From: Lachnospiraceae bacterium
GTDB taxonomy: Bacteria; Bacillota; Clostridia; Lachnospirales; Lachnospiraceae
Reading direction: 5' to 3'
Assembly (NCBI GenBank): GCA_017619295.1
Contig: JAFZSQ010000002.1
Span: forward strand, 1-57,496
Length of the DNA: 57,496 nt
The translations under genes were made by a program, and so were the position numbers. Under the pieces are notes generated by a model. It saw only the letters and a list, made by a program, of their open reading frames with translations, had not been told where the DNA came from and did no database searches. Shown here piece after piece: positions 42,280 to 49,960 of the stretch. Each line of letters opens with the position of its first letter. Within the stretch, counting starts at the first letter, position 1.

Positions 42280-42326
42280 ATCATAATTATTTTAGTTGCG
42301 TTTGTCAACTATTTATTTTCGCAACT
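42280..42326 (-). promoter_or_regulatory. Promoter and dyad upstream of marR
   Basis: Minus strand TTGACA (42303-42308), 17-bp spacer, TATGAT (42280-42285). AGTTGCG (42294-42300) and CGCAACT (42320-42326) form an inverted pair spaced 19 bp that straddles the -35 box, a plausible MarR operator. Autoregulation is inferred. Confidence 0.7.
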
Positions 42327-42339
42327 TTTTTGATGAGTA

Positions 42340-42427
42340 GGTGCAAAAAGGGACAGGCCCCAATTGCACATCATTGGAACCTGTCCCAGATTGCACGGTG
42401 CAGTTGGGGCCTGTCCCCAACTGCACA
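42340..42427. repeat. Dispersed palindrome, three tandem copies (e), at a stop codon
   Basis: Three copies, two complete and one truncated: 42340-42369, 42371-42396 (decayed) and 42397-42426. The last ends just before the TAA (complement 42428-42430) of the diguanylate cyclase gene. The first is preceded by GTAG, an extension also seen in copy (a). Confidence 0.8.
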
Positions 42428-43693
42428 TTATGCGGTTTTCCAGTTGTTGCGGCCGGCTTCCTTGGCCTTGTAGAGGGCCTCGTCGGCTCTGCCGAGGATT
42501 TCTTTGTAGTCGGTGTCGGATTCTTTGAAATAAGCTATGCCGACGGAAGATGTTATGTGTACGGTATCCGGAAGTTCCTCAAGGCGGATTGCTCGGACTC
42601 CATCGAGAATCTTGTCGGCCATTGCGGGGATTGCATCCTCTTCAATGCCCTGAAGGACAACGAGGAATTCGTCACCACCCCAGCGGATAATTGAATCTGA
42701 GGTTCTGATGCGGGAACGAACAGTTGAAACAAAAGATTTAAGTACCTTATCGCCAACCTCGTGTCCGTAGTTATCGTTAAACTGCTTGAAATAGTCCACG
42801 TCCATCATCATGAGAAGCGTGTGGTTTTTACCTGAGTGAAATTCTTTAAATTCGTTCATGAGTAAACGGTCGCCGTAAGCTCTGGAACTGGCTCCCGTTA
42901 AGACATCAATGTTAAGCTTATTCTCAAGTTCCTTGTTTTTCTTTTCGTAGGTACCGATTTGCGTCCTTCTGTATATAAAGAAAATGATGAAAAGAAGAAT
43001 TACCCAAATTGAAATTACCGTTGAAAGGATTGCCGTCTGATATGGATGGATTTCGATCTGGGCCTGCTGTTTGTAATGCTCGATATCATCAAGGTTTACG
43101 CCCATGCATATAATCCAGTCGAAAGGCTCGTAGATTTTGGCGTAAGTAATCTTCTCCGTTACTTCATCTGAATCTAACTTCTTGAAAGCGTAATTCTGAT
43201 AAATTTCACCGTCGGATTTGATTCCTTCAAGCTCGATTTCGTAGGCTTTCATGCCCATCTGGTTCACTTCGTTTGTAGAAAGGTAGTTACCCTCTGTTTC
43301 GGACAAGTTGGGGTGAATCAAACGAATGGCATAATTATCACCGCCGCTGTAGTTAAGGACTTTTTGAACCCACATGTACGCGCCGTCAGAATGCTCTTCA
43401 CTGTATATTCTTTTTCTAATTTTTCCCCGGATTGAAGATTCAATCTCTTCTTCGGAAGCGTCCGGATGCTCGCTTATATATGCATCCTTCTCGTTATCCA
43501 GATATATGATCATGTTGTTGACATTCTCATATAAAAGATTCTTTTTGACTGACATAACGGCATCATGAGCCATTGCGGCACTTAAGCCTGTTACGGCTCG
43601 GGAAGCCACAAAAATCATTAGGAGAGATACGAGTAACCCCAATATATCAAAAAGGAGTGCCCGTAAAAGCCCACTTGTTTTTTCGTCTTTCAC
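42428..43693 (-). CDS. Membrane-bound diguanylate cyclase with extracellular sensor
   Basis: 421 residues, taking the GTG at 43691-43693 as start: it lies 28 bases below an extended -10 TATAAT at 43728-43733, so longer frames would start above the transcript. Two membrane segments (about residues 8-30 and 220-240) bracket a cache-like domain (IYQNYAFKKLDSDEVTEKITYAKIYEPFDWIICMGVNLDDIEHY). The cytoplasmic part carries FLVV after RWGGDEF, the active GGDEF motif. It makes c-di-GMP in response to an external ligand. Confidence 0.87.
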   Translation of the reverse strand: MKDEKTSGLLRALLFDILGLLVSLLMIFVASRAVTGLSAAMAHDAVMSVKKNLLYENVNNMIIYLDNEKDAYISEHPDASEEEIESSIRGKIRKRIYSEEHSDGAYMWVQKVLNYSGGDNYAIRLIHPNLSETEGNYLSTNEVNQMGMKAYEIELEGIKSDGEIYQNYAFKKLDSDEVTEKITYAKIYEPFDWIICMGVNLDDIEHYKQQAQIEIHPYQTAILSTVISIWVILLFIIFFIYRRTQIGTYEKKNKELENKLNIDVLTGASSRAYGDRLLMNEFKEFHSGKNHTLLMMMDVDYFKQFNDNYGHEVGDKVLKSFVSTVRSRIRTSDSIIRWGGDEFLVVLQGIEEDAIPAMADKILDGVRAIRLEELPDTVHITSSVGIAYFKESDTDYKEILGRADEALYKAKEAGRNNWKTA

Positions 43694-43727
43694 CGGTGGT
43701 TGATCCTTTCTACATATACCAGTTTCT

Positions 43728-43736
43728 ATTATACCA
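43728..43736 (-). promoter_or_regulatory. Extended -10 promoter of the diguanylate cyclase gene
   Basis: On the minus strand TG-G-TATAAT (complement 43728-43736). No clear -35. It places the start of transcription near 43721, above the proposed GTG and below the alternative ATG codons. Confidence 0.6.
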
Positions 43737-43842
43737 CTTTTCGACAACATATACATTTTTACCCAAATTTCTGAAAAATGTTTTATAATTTTGGTAAATA
43801 TAATAATTGAAATATTACAGGGGCACATATATATTCTAGATG

Positions 43843-43858
43843 GTTAGTCATGGCTAAC
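43843..43858. promoter_or_regulatory. DtxR/MntR-like inverted repeat upstream of the ZIP gene
   Basis: GTTAG-TCATGG-CTAAC, extending to TGGTTAG...CTAACTA, 43 bp upstream of the ZIP start. The TTAG-N6-CTAA core resembles DtxR/IdeR/MntR operators. Given a metal transporter downstream, metal-dependent repression is a reasonable guess; the regulator is not in the window. Confidence 0.5.
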
Positions 43859-43900
43859 TAAGTGCTGTGACAATGAAATTTGAAAGGAGACGTTATACAA

Positions 43901-44680
43901 ATGAGTACTGTTCTTACAGGTCTTTTAATCCCGTTTATAGGTACCTCAGCAGGAGCGGCTTGTGTTTTTTTCTTGAGTAAAGAATTAAAGCTTGGCGTTC
44001 AGCGTGCTTTGACGGGTTTTGCTGCAGGCGTAATGGTTGCTGCTTCTATATGGAGTTTGATTGTTCCTGCTATTGAGCAGGAGTCGGCAAGAGGAAGATT
44101 TGCATTTGTTCCGGCTTTCGTCGGGTTCTGGTGTGGAATTCTGTTCCTGCTTCTTTTGGACAGTGTTATCCCCCACCTTCATGTAAGTGCAGAAAAGGCC
44201 GAAGGTCCCAAGAGCAAATTGGCGAGAACAACCATGCTTGTACTTGCTGTTACACTTCACAATATTCCTGAAGGAATGGCAGTTGGTGTGGTTTACGCAG
44301 GTTTGATAAGCGGTTCATCTGTAGTTACTGCAGGTGGCGCACTTGCACTCGCTCTAGGTATTGCAATTCAGAACTTCCCTGAGGGAGCAATTATTTCAAT
44401 GCCTCTTTATGCAGAGGGTAAGAGCAAGCCAAAGTCATTCTGGCTTGGTGTGCTGTCAGGAGCTGTTGAACCCATCTTCGGTGGACTGACTGTTCTTGTT
44501 GCTTCACAAGTTGTTCCTGCCATGCCCTACTTTTTATCCTTTGCAGCAGGTGCGATGCTCTATGTTGTAGTTGAGGAACTGATACCTGAAATGTCTGAAG
44601 GTGAGCACTCCAATATCGGTGTTATTTCCTTCGCAGTTGGATTCAGTATCATGATGGCCCTCGATGTAGCTTTGGGCTAA
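43901..44680 (+). CDS. zupT: ZIP family divalent metal transporter
   Basis: 259 residues from the ATG at 43901 (GGAG upstream; the start at 43880 is less likely). Eight hydrophobic segments; HNIPEGMAVGVVYAG (segment IV) and QNFPEGAIISMPLY (segment V) are the metal-binding PEG motifs of the GufA/ZupT branch. It imports zinc, iron or manganese. A DtxR-like palindrome precedes it and a hairpin terminator follows. Confidence 0.93.
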   Translation: MSTVLTGLLIPFIGTSAGAACVFFLSKELKLGVQRALTGFAAGVMVAASIWSLIVPAIEQESARGRFAFVPAFVGFWCGILFLLLLDSVIPHLHVSAEKAEGPKSKLARTTMLVLAVTLHNIPEGMAVGVVYAGLISGSSVVTAGGALALALGIAIQNFPEGAIISMPLYAEGKSKPKSFWLGVLSGAVEPIFGGLTVLVASQVVPAMPYFLSFAAGAMLYVVVEELIPEMSEGEHSNIGVISFAVGFSIMMALDVALG

Positions 44681-44700
44681 GTTAATTTGCAAATAATAAA

Positions 44701-44734
44701 AGGGAGCAATCCGGGATTCGGGTTGCTCCTTTTT
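44701..44734 (+). terminator. Terminator of the ZIP gene
   Basis: GGAGCAA (44703-44709) pairs with TTGCTCC (44723-44729), with further GG/CC pairing inside, then TTTTT at 44730-44734. The next gene's extended -10 (44734-44742) begins at the last T of this run. Confidence 0.85.
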
Positions 44735-44742
44735 GGTATAAT
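44734..44742 (+). promoter_or_regulatory. Extended -10 promoter placed for a leaderless transcript
   Basis: TG-G-TATAAT at 44734-44742. Transcription would start about seven bases later, at the A of the radical SAM ATG (44749). No Shine-Dalgarno sequence precedes that ATG. Confidence 0.6.
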
Positions 44743-44748
44743 GAAAGC

Positions 44749-45672
44749 ATGAGCGATATAAGAAAACAATATGAAAACTGCACACTGTGCCCAAGAAACT
44801 GTGGCGTCAACAGAAATGAAGCTGTGGGATACTGCAGAGAGAAGTCTACACTGCACGTTGCGAGGGCTGCTCTTCATATGTGGGAAGAGCCTTGTATTTC
44901 GGGCATATCGGGCTCCGGAACCGTGTTCTTCTCAGGATGTAACATGGGCTGTGTTTTCTGCCAGAATAAGGCTATTAGCAGGGGAGAAACAGGCAAGTAT
45001 ATTGATGTGGCTCGCCTTTCAGATATTTTCTTTGAGCTTGAGGATAAAGGTGCCAACAACATTAACCTTGTCACAGGCGATATATTCATTCCTACCATTA
45101 TCACTGCTATAGAATCAGCCAAAAAGAGAGGTATTAAGATTCCTTTCCTTCTTAATACCTCGTCATATATAAATGTTGAAACTCTTAAAGCCCTTGAAGG
45201 CTTAATCGACATATATCTTCCTGACTTTAAATACATCAGGGAAGATGATGCCATAAGATACAGCAATGCTCCCCTCTATCCTGATGTTGCCAAAGCTGCC
45301 ATAGATGAAATGGTTCGCCAGCAACCCGAGTGCGTATTTGGAGATGAGCCACAGGGTGTAGAGCCTCTCCTTAAAAAGGGGGTCATAGTCCGTCACCTTC
45401 TTATGCCTGATATGCTAATCCAGGCCAAGTTAATCGTGCGTTACCTGCATGATAAGTATAATGATCAAATCTACCTAAGCCTCATGAATCAGTTCACACC
45501 AGATGAGGCATTGCTGAAATCCCACCCTGAAATATGCAGAAAGGTTACCGAGGTGGAATATAACAGTCTCGTTGACTACGCCGCAAACCTGGGTATCACC
45601 AAAGCCTATATTCAAGAAGGTGAAACTGCCGAAGAAAGCTTTATTCCTCAGTTTGATAATACGGGAGTCTAA
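44749..45672 (+). CDS. Radical SAM protein, PflA-like (COG1313)
   Basis: 307 residues. C64-x3-C68-x2-C71 (CNMGCVFCQN) is the radical SAM 4Fe-4S motif; Cys11, Cys14 and Cys18 (CTLCPRNC) are an N-terminal extra set. GGLIDIYLPDFKY and IVRHLLMPDML are the barrel signatures of the PflA-like COG1313 group. It generates a 5'-deoxyadenosyl radical, probably to activate a glycyl-radical enzyme; none is in the window. The gene appears leaderless. It is followed by a palindrome copy. Confidence 0.9.
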   Translation: MSDIRKQYENCTLCPRNCGVNRNEAVGYCREKSTLHVARAALHMWEEPCISGISGSGTVFFSGCNMGCVFCQNKAISRGETGKYIDVARLSDIFFELEDKGANNINLVTGDIFIPTIITAIESAKKRGIKIPFLLNTSSYINVETLKALEGLIDIYLPDFKYIREDDAIRYSNAPLYPDVAKAAIDEMVRQQPECVFGDEPQGVEPLLKKGVIVRHLLMPDMLIQAKLIVRYLHDKYNDQIYLSLMNQFTPDEALLKSHPEICRKVTEVEYNSLVDYAANLGITKAYIQEGETAEESFIPQFDNTGV

Positions 45673-45681
45673 AACGAAAAA

Positions 45682-45712
45682 GGTGCAGTTGGGGACTGTC
45701 CCCAACTGCACC
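45682..45712. repeat. Dispersed palindrome copy (f), perfect 15-1-15
   Basis: GGTGCAGTTGGGGAC-T-GTCCCCAACTGCACC, the cleanest copy, 10 bp after the TAA of the radical SAM gene. It is followed by TACG, as copy (a) is. Confidence 0.92.
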
Positions 45713-45798
45713 TACGTCGGCGGGTATTAAGTTTAATTTGATACCTTAATTAATATTTTGTTTAGGGTTGGGTTGATTAGAGAGAAACATATTAATAA

Positions 45799-46548
45799 CT
45801 AGTAGCAAGTTACTCCGCCGTCTATGGGCATACTTATCCCATTTATGAATGAAGCCTCTTCGCTTGCAAGATATACAACCGCGTTGGCAACATCATCTGC
45901 TGATGCAAGTCTTCCGAGAGGAACCTCTCCGAGACGTTCTGCTGCTCTTTCAGGATCCTGCAGCATCTTCTCCACCAGGGGAGTCATAACGGTGCTGGGG
46001 TGAATTGAGTTGCAGCGCACGCCAAAGGAACCGTATCTGGAGGCGATAGCCTTTGTAAACATTGTTACCGCACCCTTGGCCGCTGTATAAGCTTCGGGAG
46101 TGTACTTATGTCCAATCAGTCCGCAAACCGATGAAGTGTTAATGATGGCTCCGCCCTTCTGCTCCTTCATAATGGGAAGAACGCTCTTCACCCCGAGAAA
46201 TGTGCTTCCGGTGTTAACCTTCATCATGGTGTTCCACTCCTCAAAGCTCATCTCCTCCACAGGCTTTCTGATGTTGATTCCGGCATTGTTGACCAGAACG
46301 TCAATTTTGCCGTATTTATCCATAATAGCACCAATTACATTTTTCCACTCTTCCTCGGATGTCAGATCGATCTTATAGAAAGACACTCTCCCATCATCCG
46401 AAATCCCCCTGGCCACTTCCGGCCCCTTATTCTCGTCCAGATCAAGCAGGCAAACAATTGCGCCCTCCTTGTAGAGGTGACTGCCCATTACGGACCCAAG
46501 GCCCCCTGCACCACCTGTAATTACGATTACTTTGTCTTTAACATTCAT
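45799..46548 (-). CDS. SDR family oxidoreductase
   Basis: 249 residues. NAD(P) loop TGGAGGLG at 11-18, NNAGI, Ser in NTSSVCG and the YxxxK catalytic pair (AYTAAKGA). ISMPIDGGVTCY closes it. A classical short-chain dehydrogenase. It follows the GH43 gene by 17 bp and so is the last gene of the sugar locus, probably oxidising or reducing a released sugar or polyol. Confidence 0.9.
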   Translation of the reverse strand: MNVKDKVIVITGGAGGLGSVMGSHLYKEGAIVCLLDLDENKGPEVARGISDDGRVSFYKIDLTSEEEWKNVIGAIMDKYGKIDVLVNNAGINIRKPVEEMSFEEWNTMMKVNTGSTFLGVKSVLPIMKEQKGGAIINTSSVCGLIGHKYTPEAYTAAKGAVTMFTKAIASRYGSFGVRCNSIHPSTVMTPLVEKMLQDPERAAERLGEVPLGRLASADDVANAVVYLASEEASFINGISMPIDGGVTCY

Positions 46549-46565
46549 TCTCGTTTCCTCCTGTA

Positions 46566-48128
46566 TCAGGAATCATATTCTCTGTATTTCAGATATGAAA
46601 AATCTGCATATACTCCATCCAGCTGACAGTCACAACAGTTGACACCAAGCATTGAGCCGGTAAATCCGTTGCCCTCGATATGCTCATCGGAAATATTCCT
46701 CATATCAAGTACCGGTCCTATTATGGTAAAATCGTCAGCATCTAATCCGTAGAAGAACCTTAACTTGTCATATCGAATTTCCGCTTTTAGATATATTTCT
46801 TTTGTTTCCTCCGGCAACTGTACCGTCACCAGATCGTTAACATCTTTATTGACATTTGAAGTAACTGCAACAAACAATCCTTCACTGTTTCGACTCATCT
46901 TAAGATAGTAATGATTGTCGTAATTGTAATAAACCAATAGCCCTGCTATGTGATTAAGGTGTCTTGGAGCAAACTCCATCTTGGTTTCGAAATCACAGTA
47001 GAAGCTCTGCTGTCTTCTTGCCAGAAGGCACTGAAAATACTTACTCATTACGGAAGCTCCGCCAACCATGTGGAGCTTGCCGTTTTTTACCGAAATCCCA
47101 TTCCTCCAAAATGACCTACGCAATGTCATGTACTCTAAAGGAATGGCTCCCGATAAAAAATCTACCGTCTGGGAATGATTCGTAAGCTGAGTTACGGATA
47201 CGTTTGGTACCTCAAAATACTCTTCCGGTGCTCCTTCATCATTTGCTGCCAGTTTAAACCAGCCGTCCTCCGTCCACTTGATATTCTGAATCGCACATTC
47301 TCTGCCCAAAACGCTGCATTTGTCTATGGGTCTTGAGCAAAGGTGCGCCATATACCAGTTTCCGTCTGCGCCGAGTATCGCCTGGGAATGGCCCGCTCTT
47401 TGAAGAGCATTGTTTTCTCTCCCTGCCGAAGTCAGTACAGGATTATTCGGATTGTCCTCGTAAGGGCCGAATAATGATTTGGATCTTTGCACTGTTGTAC
47501 AGTGCTCATAACGTGTGCCACCTTCCGCAAGGACCAAATAGTAGTAGTCTCCATGTTTAAAAATATTCGGTCCCTCTGTTGTTCCAACTCCTGTACCTTT
47601 GGAAATCCTTACAGGCTCTCCTATCAGCTTCCCCAAAGAGAAATCAATCTCCTGAACATCTATCCCGCAAAATCTTACCCTATCAGTTCTGTGGTCTATT
47701 ACCATATTCACCAGGTAATGTCTGCCGTCTTCATGGTAAACCGATGGATCAAAACCTGAGGCATTTAAAAGAACAGGTTTCGACCACGGCCCACAAATTT
47801 CTCGGGAGGTAATAACAAAGTTATACGTATCTTTGTATCTTTGACGGTCTGTGTAAACAATGGTATAGGCCAGATAAAACAAGCCGTTATCCCAGGTGAG
47901 ATTCGGTGCCCAGATGCCGCAGGACATATCAATACCTGTCATGTCCACCAACTCGTCATCTGTCAAAGCATATGAGATGATTTCCCAATTTACCAAGTCT
48001 TTCGAGTGTAAAATGCACACTCCGGGAAACCACTCAAAAGTCGAAGTTGCAATGTAATAATCATCCTTAACCCGAAGAAGTGATGGGTCCGGGTGAAATC
48101 CGGGTATAACCGGGTTTTGCACTTTCAT
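46566..48128 (-). CDS. Glycoside hydrolase family 43 (beta-xylosidase type)
   Basis: 520 residues. It starts NPVIPGFHPDPSLLRV, with the catalytic base Asp14 in HPDPS, the usual GH43 opening, and CGIWAPNLTWDNGLFYLAYT for the second catalytic region and TTEGPNIFKHGDYYYLVLAEGG for the general acid Glu. The C-terminal 200 residues are a DUF1349/ConA-like beta-xylosidase extension. No signal peptide, so it hydrolyses imported xylo- or arabino-oligosaccharides inside the cell. It is 2 bp from the permease gene. Confidence 0.93.
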   Translation of the reverse strand: MKVQNPVIPGFHPDPSLLRVKDDYYIATSTFEWFPGVCILHSKDLVNWEIISYALTDDELVDMTGIDMSCGIWAPNLTWDNGLFYLAYTIVYTDRQRYKDTYNFVITSREICGPWSKPVLLNASGFDPSVYHEDGRHYLVNMVIDHRTDRVRFCGIDVQEIDFSLGKLIGEPVRISKGTGVGTTEGPNIFKHGDYYYLVLAEGGTRYEHCTTVQRSKSLFGPYEDNPNNPVLTSAGRENNALQRAGHSQAILGADGNWYMAHLCSRPIDKCSVLGRECAIQNIKWTEDGWFKLAANDEGAPEEYFEVPNVSVTQLTNHSQTVDFLSGAIPLEYMTLRRSFWRNGISVKNGKLHMVGGASVMSKYFQCLLARRQQSFYCDFETKMEFAPRHLNHIAGLLVYYNYDNHYYLKMSRNSEGLFVAVTSNVNKDVNDLVTVQLPEETKEIYLKAEIRYDKLRFFYGLDADDFTIIGPVLDMRNISDEHIEGNGFTGSMLGVNCCDCQLDGVYADFSYLKYREYDS

Positions 48129-48130
48129 TT

Positions 48131-48979
48131 CTATCCTTTCAGTCCACTGGTGGCAATTCCTTCAACAAAGTACTTCTGGCAGAAGAAGAACAAAACTACC
48201 ACCGGCAAAACAGCCAGACATGACATAGCCATTACATTCTTCCAAACCACAATGGTCTCAGAGTCGAGGGAAAGTCTTAGTGCCAGGGACACCGTAAACT
48301 TTTTAACTGTGTTGATATAGATCAACGAATTGAAATAATCATTATATGTCCAAAGGAACTGGAACAGACCGGCGGAAAACATTGCGGGTTTAAGTAAGGG
48401 AAGGAGAATTTGAATCAGCGTACGGAATGTTCCGCAGCCGTCAATGTATGCCGACTCGTCCAGTTCTCTAGGCAAACCTCTCATGAACTGCACAAGCATG
48501 TACGTAAAGAACGGATAACATGCAAAGGCAGCCATCAAATAAAAGGGGCCGTAGCCATCCAACACGTTAAGGCTTCTGAAAATCGAATATCTGGGGATAA
48601 TCAGAATCGCATTGGGTAACATCAGTGTTGACAAAAGCAGAGAAAACGCCAGTTTTTTACCTCTAAAATTAAATCTGGCAAAACCGTAAGCCACTAATGT
48701 ACTGGATACCACCGTGAGTATCGTTGTGGGAATAACAAGCAAAAATGAATTCTTAAAGAATACTGCGTATGTATTTCCACCAATAGCATTCCATCCGTTT
48801 CTGAAAGCCTCAAAGCTGTAGCTGCTGGGCAGCAAAGCTATGCTTCCATATATCTCTTCGTTTGTCTTGAAGCTTGCAAAGAACATCCATATCAAGGGGT
48901 AAATCATTATGATACCGATTACGACCAGAACAAGATATGAGACTATGCTTCGTATTTTCTTTTTTGTTTTCTTATCCAT
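48131..48979 (-). CDS. Carbohydrate ABC permease, MalG type
   Basis: 282 residues with six hydrophobic segments. The EAA loop AYIDGCGTFRTLIQILLPLLKPA (residues about 190-212) contacts the ATPase. It is the second permease of the importer. No sugar ATPase gene is nearby; such Firmicute importers share an MsmX-like ATPase encoded elsewhere. Confidence 0.93.
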   Translation of the reverse strand: MDKKTKKKIRSIVSYLVLVVIGIIMIYPLIWMFFASFKTNEEIYGSIALLPSSYSFEAFRNGWNAIGGNTYAVFFKNSFLLVIPTTILTVVSSTLVAYGFARFNFRGKKLAFSLLLSTLMLPNAILIIPRYSIFRSLNVLDGYGPFYLMAAFACYPFFTYMLVQFMRGLPRELDESAYIDGCGTFRTLIQILLPLLKPAMFSAGLFQFLWTYNDYFNSLIYINTVKKFTVSLALRLSLDSETIVVWKNVMAMSCLAVLPVVVLFFFCQKYFVEGIATSGLKG

Positions 48980-48991
48980 AGCTCACTCTCC

Positions 48992-49882
48992 TCAATCCTC
49001 GTCGCCGTAGAACACCCAGAATTTAGATGTTCCGAACAAGGTGACGGTAAATACCAGAACCAGTCCGAAGATTACCCAGGATGTTGCACTAGCATAACCC
49101 ATCTTGTAGTAAAGGAAACCGTCGTTATAAAGTTTCAATCCAAGCATGTATGTTGACTTCACTGGTCCGCCCTGGGTTACTACGAAAGCGGATGTGAAAT
49201 TTTGTAGCGCGTTTATGGTCTGCATGATGATGCAGAAGAAAATAATAGGTGAGATCTGAGGTATTGTAATTGAGAAAAAGCTTCTCACCTTTCCGGCTCC
49301 GTCAATCTTTGCTGCTTCATATAAAGATGAAGGAACCTGCTTTAATGCTGCAAGGAACATTACCATTGATGATCCGAACTGCCATACTTCCAAGGAGCTT
49401 AATGTGGGCAGTGCTGTTGCGGGATTACCAAGGAATGAAATTGTTTCAAAACCAAACTTGTGTAAAAAGGCGTTAATCATTCCATCGTCCATGAACATGA
49501 TTTTCCAGAGGATGGAAACTGCCATGCTGCCGCCAAACAATGAAGGCAGATAATAAATTGTTCTTAATGCACCGATTCCCTTTCTGCTGTTGTTAAGAAG
49601 CATTGCTATAAACAACGACATAATGATTTTGAAGGGGACGGTATAAACTGTATACTTAAGAGTTGCCGCCAGGGATTTGAAAAACTCTTTGTCTTTGGTA
49701 AAAAGACGCACGTAGTTTGACAGCCCTGAAAAATGCGGTTCCGCCAAGGCATTATAATCTGTAAGAGAATAATAGAAGGATGTAATAAAGGGATAAACCT
49801 GCAAAAGGAGCATTCCTATTATCCAGGGCAACAGATATAAATATGCTTGATTGTCATGGGATAGTAATTTCTTCTTTTTCAT
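48992..49882 (-). CDS. Carbohydrate ABC permease, MalF type
   Basis: 296 residues with six hydrophobic segments. The EAA motif EAAKIDGAGKVRSFFSITIPQISP (about residues 190-213) is intact. It partners the MalG-type permease 12 bp downstream. Confidence 0.93.
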   Translation of the reverse strand: MKKKKLLSHDNQAYLYLLPWIIGMLLLQVYPFITSFYYSLTDYNALAEPHFSGLSNYVRLFTKDKEFFKSLAATLKYTVYTVPFKIIMSLFIAMLLNNSRKGIGALRTIYYLPSLFGGSMAVSILWKIMFMDDGMINAFLHKFGFETISFLGNPATALPTLSSLEVWQFGSSMVMFLAALKQVPSSLYEAAKIDGAGKVRSFFSITIPQISPIIFFCIIMQTINALQNFTSAFVVTQGGPVKSTYMLGLKLYNDGFLYYKMGYASATSWVIFGLVLVFTVTLFGTSKFWVFYGDED

Positions 49883-49900
49883 CTGAATATCTTCTTTCTA

Positions 49901-49937
49901 TCAAGGGTTCTGCGTGAAGCTCACACAGAACCCTTGA
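49901..49937. other. Intercistronic stem-loop between binding protein and permease genes
   Basis: TCAAGGGTTCTG-c-GTGA-agc-TCAC-a-CAGAACCCTTGA, a 37-bp near-perfect hairpin, without a T-run. Such elements in sugar-import operons stabilise the upstream message, keeping the binding protein in excess over the permeases. Confidence 0.75.
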
Positions 49938-49960
49938 AATGGGAATTACTATAAGAAACT

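Noticed and set aside
45723-45745. Hairpin GGTAT...ATACC after the palindrome
   Set aside because: Short, imperfect and without a T-run; not called a terminator.
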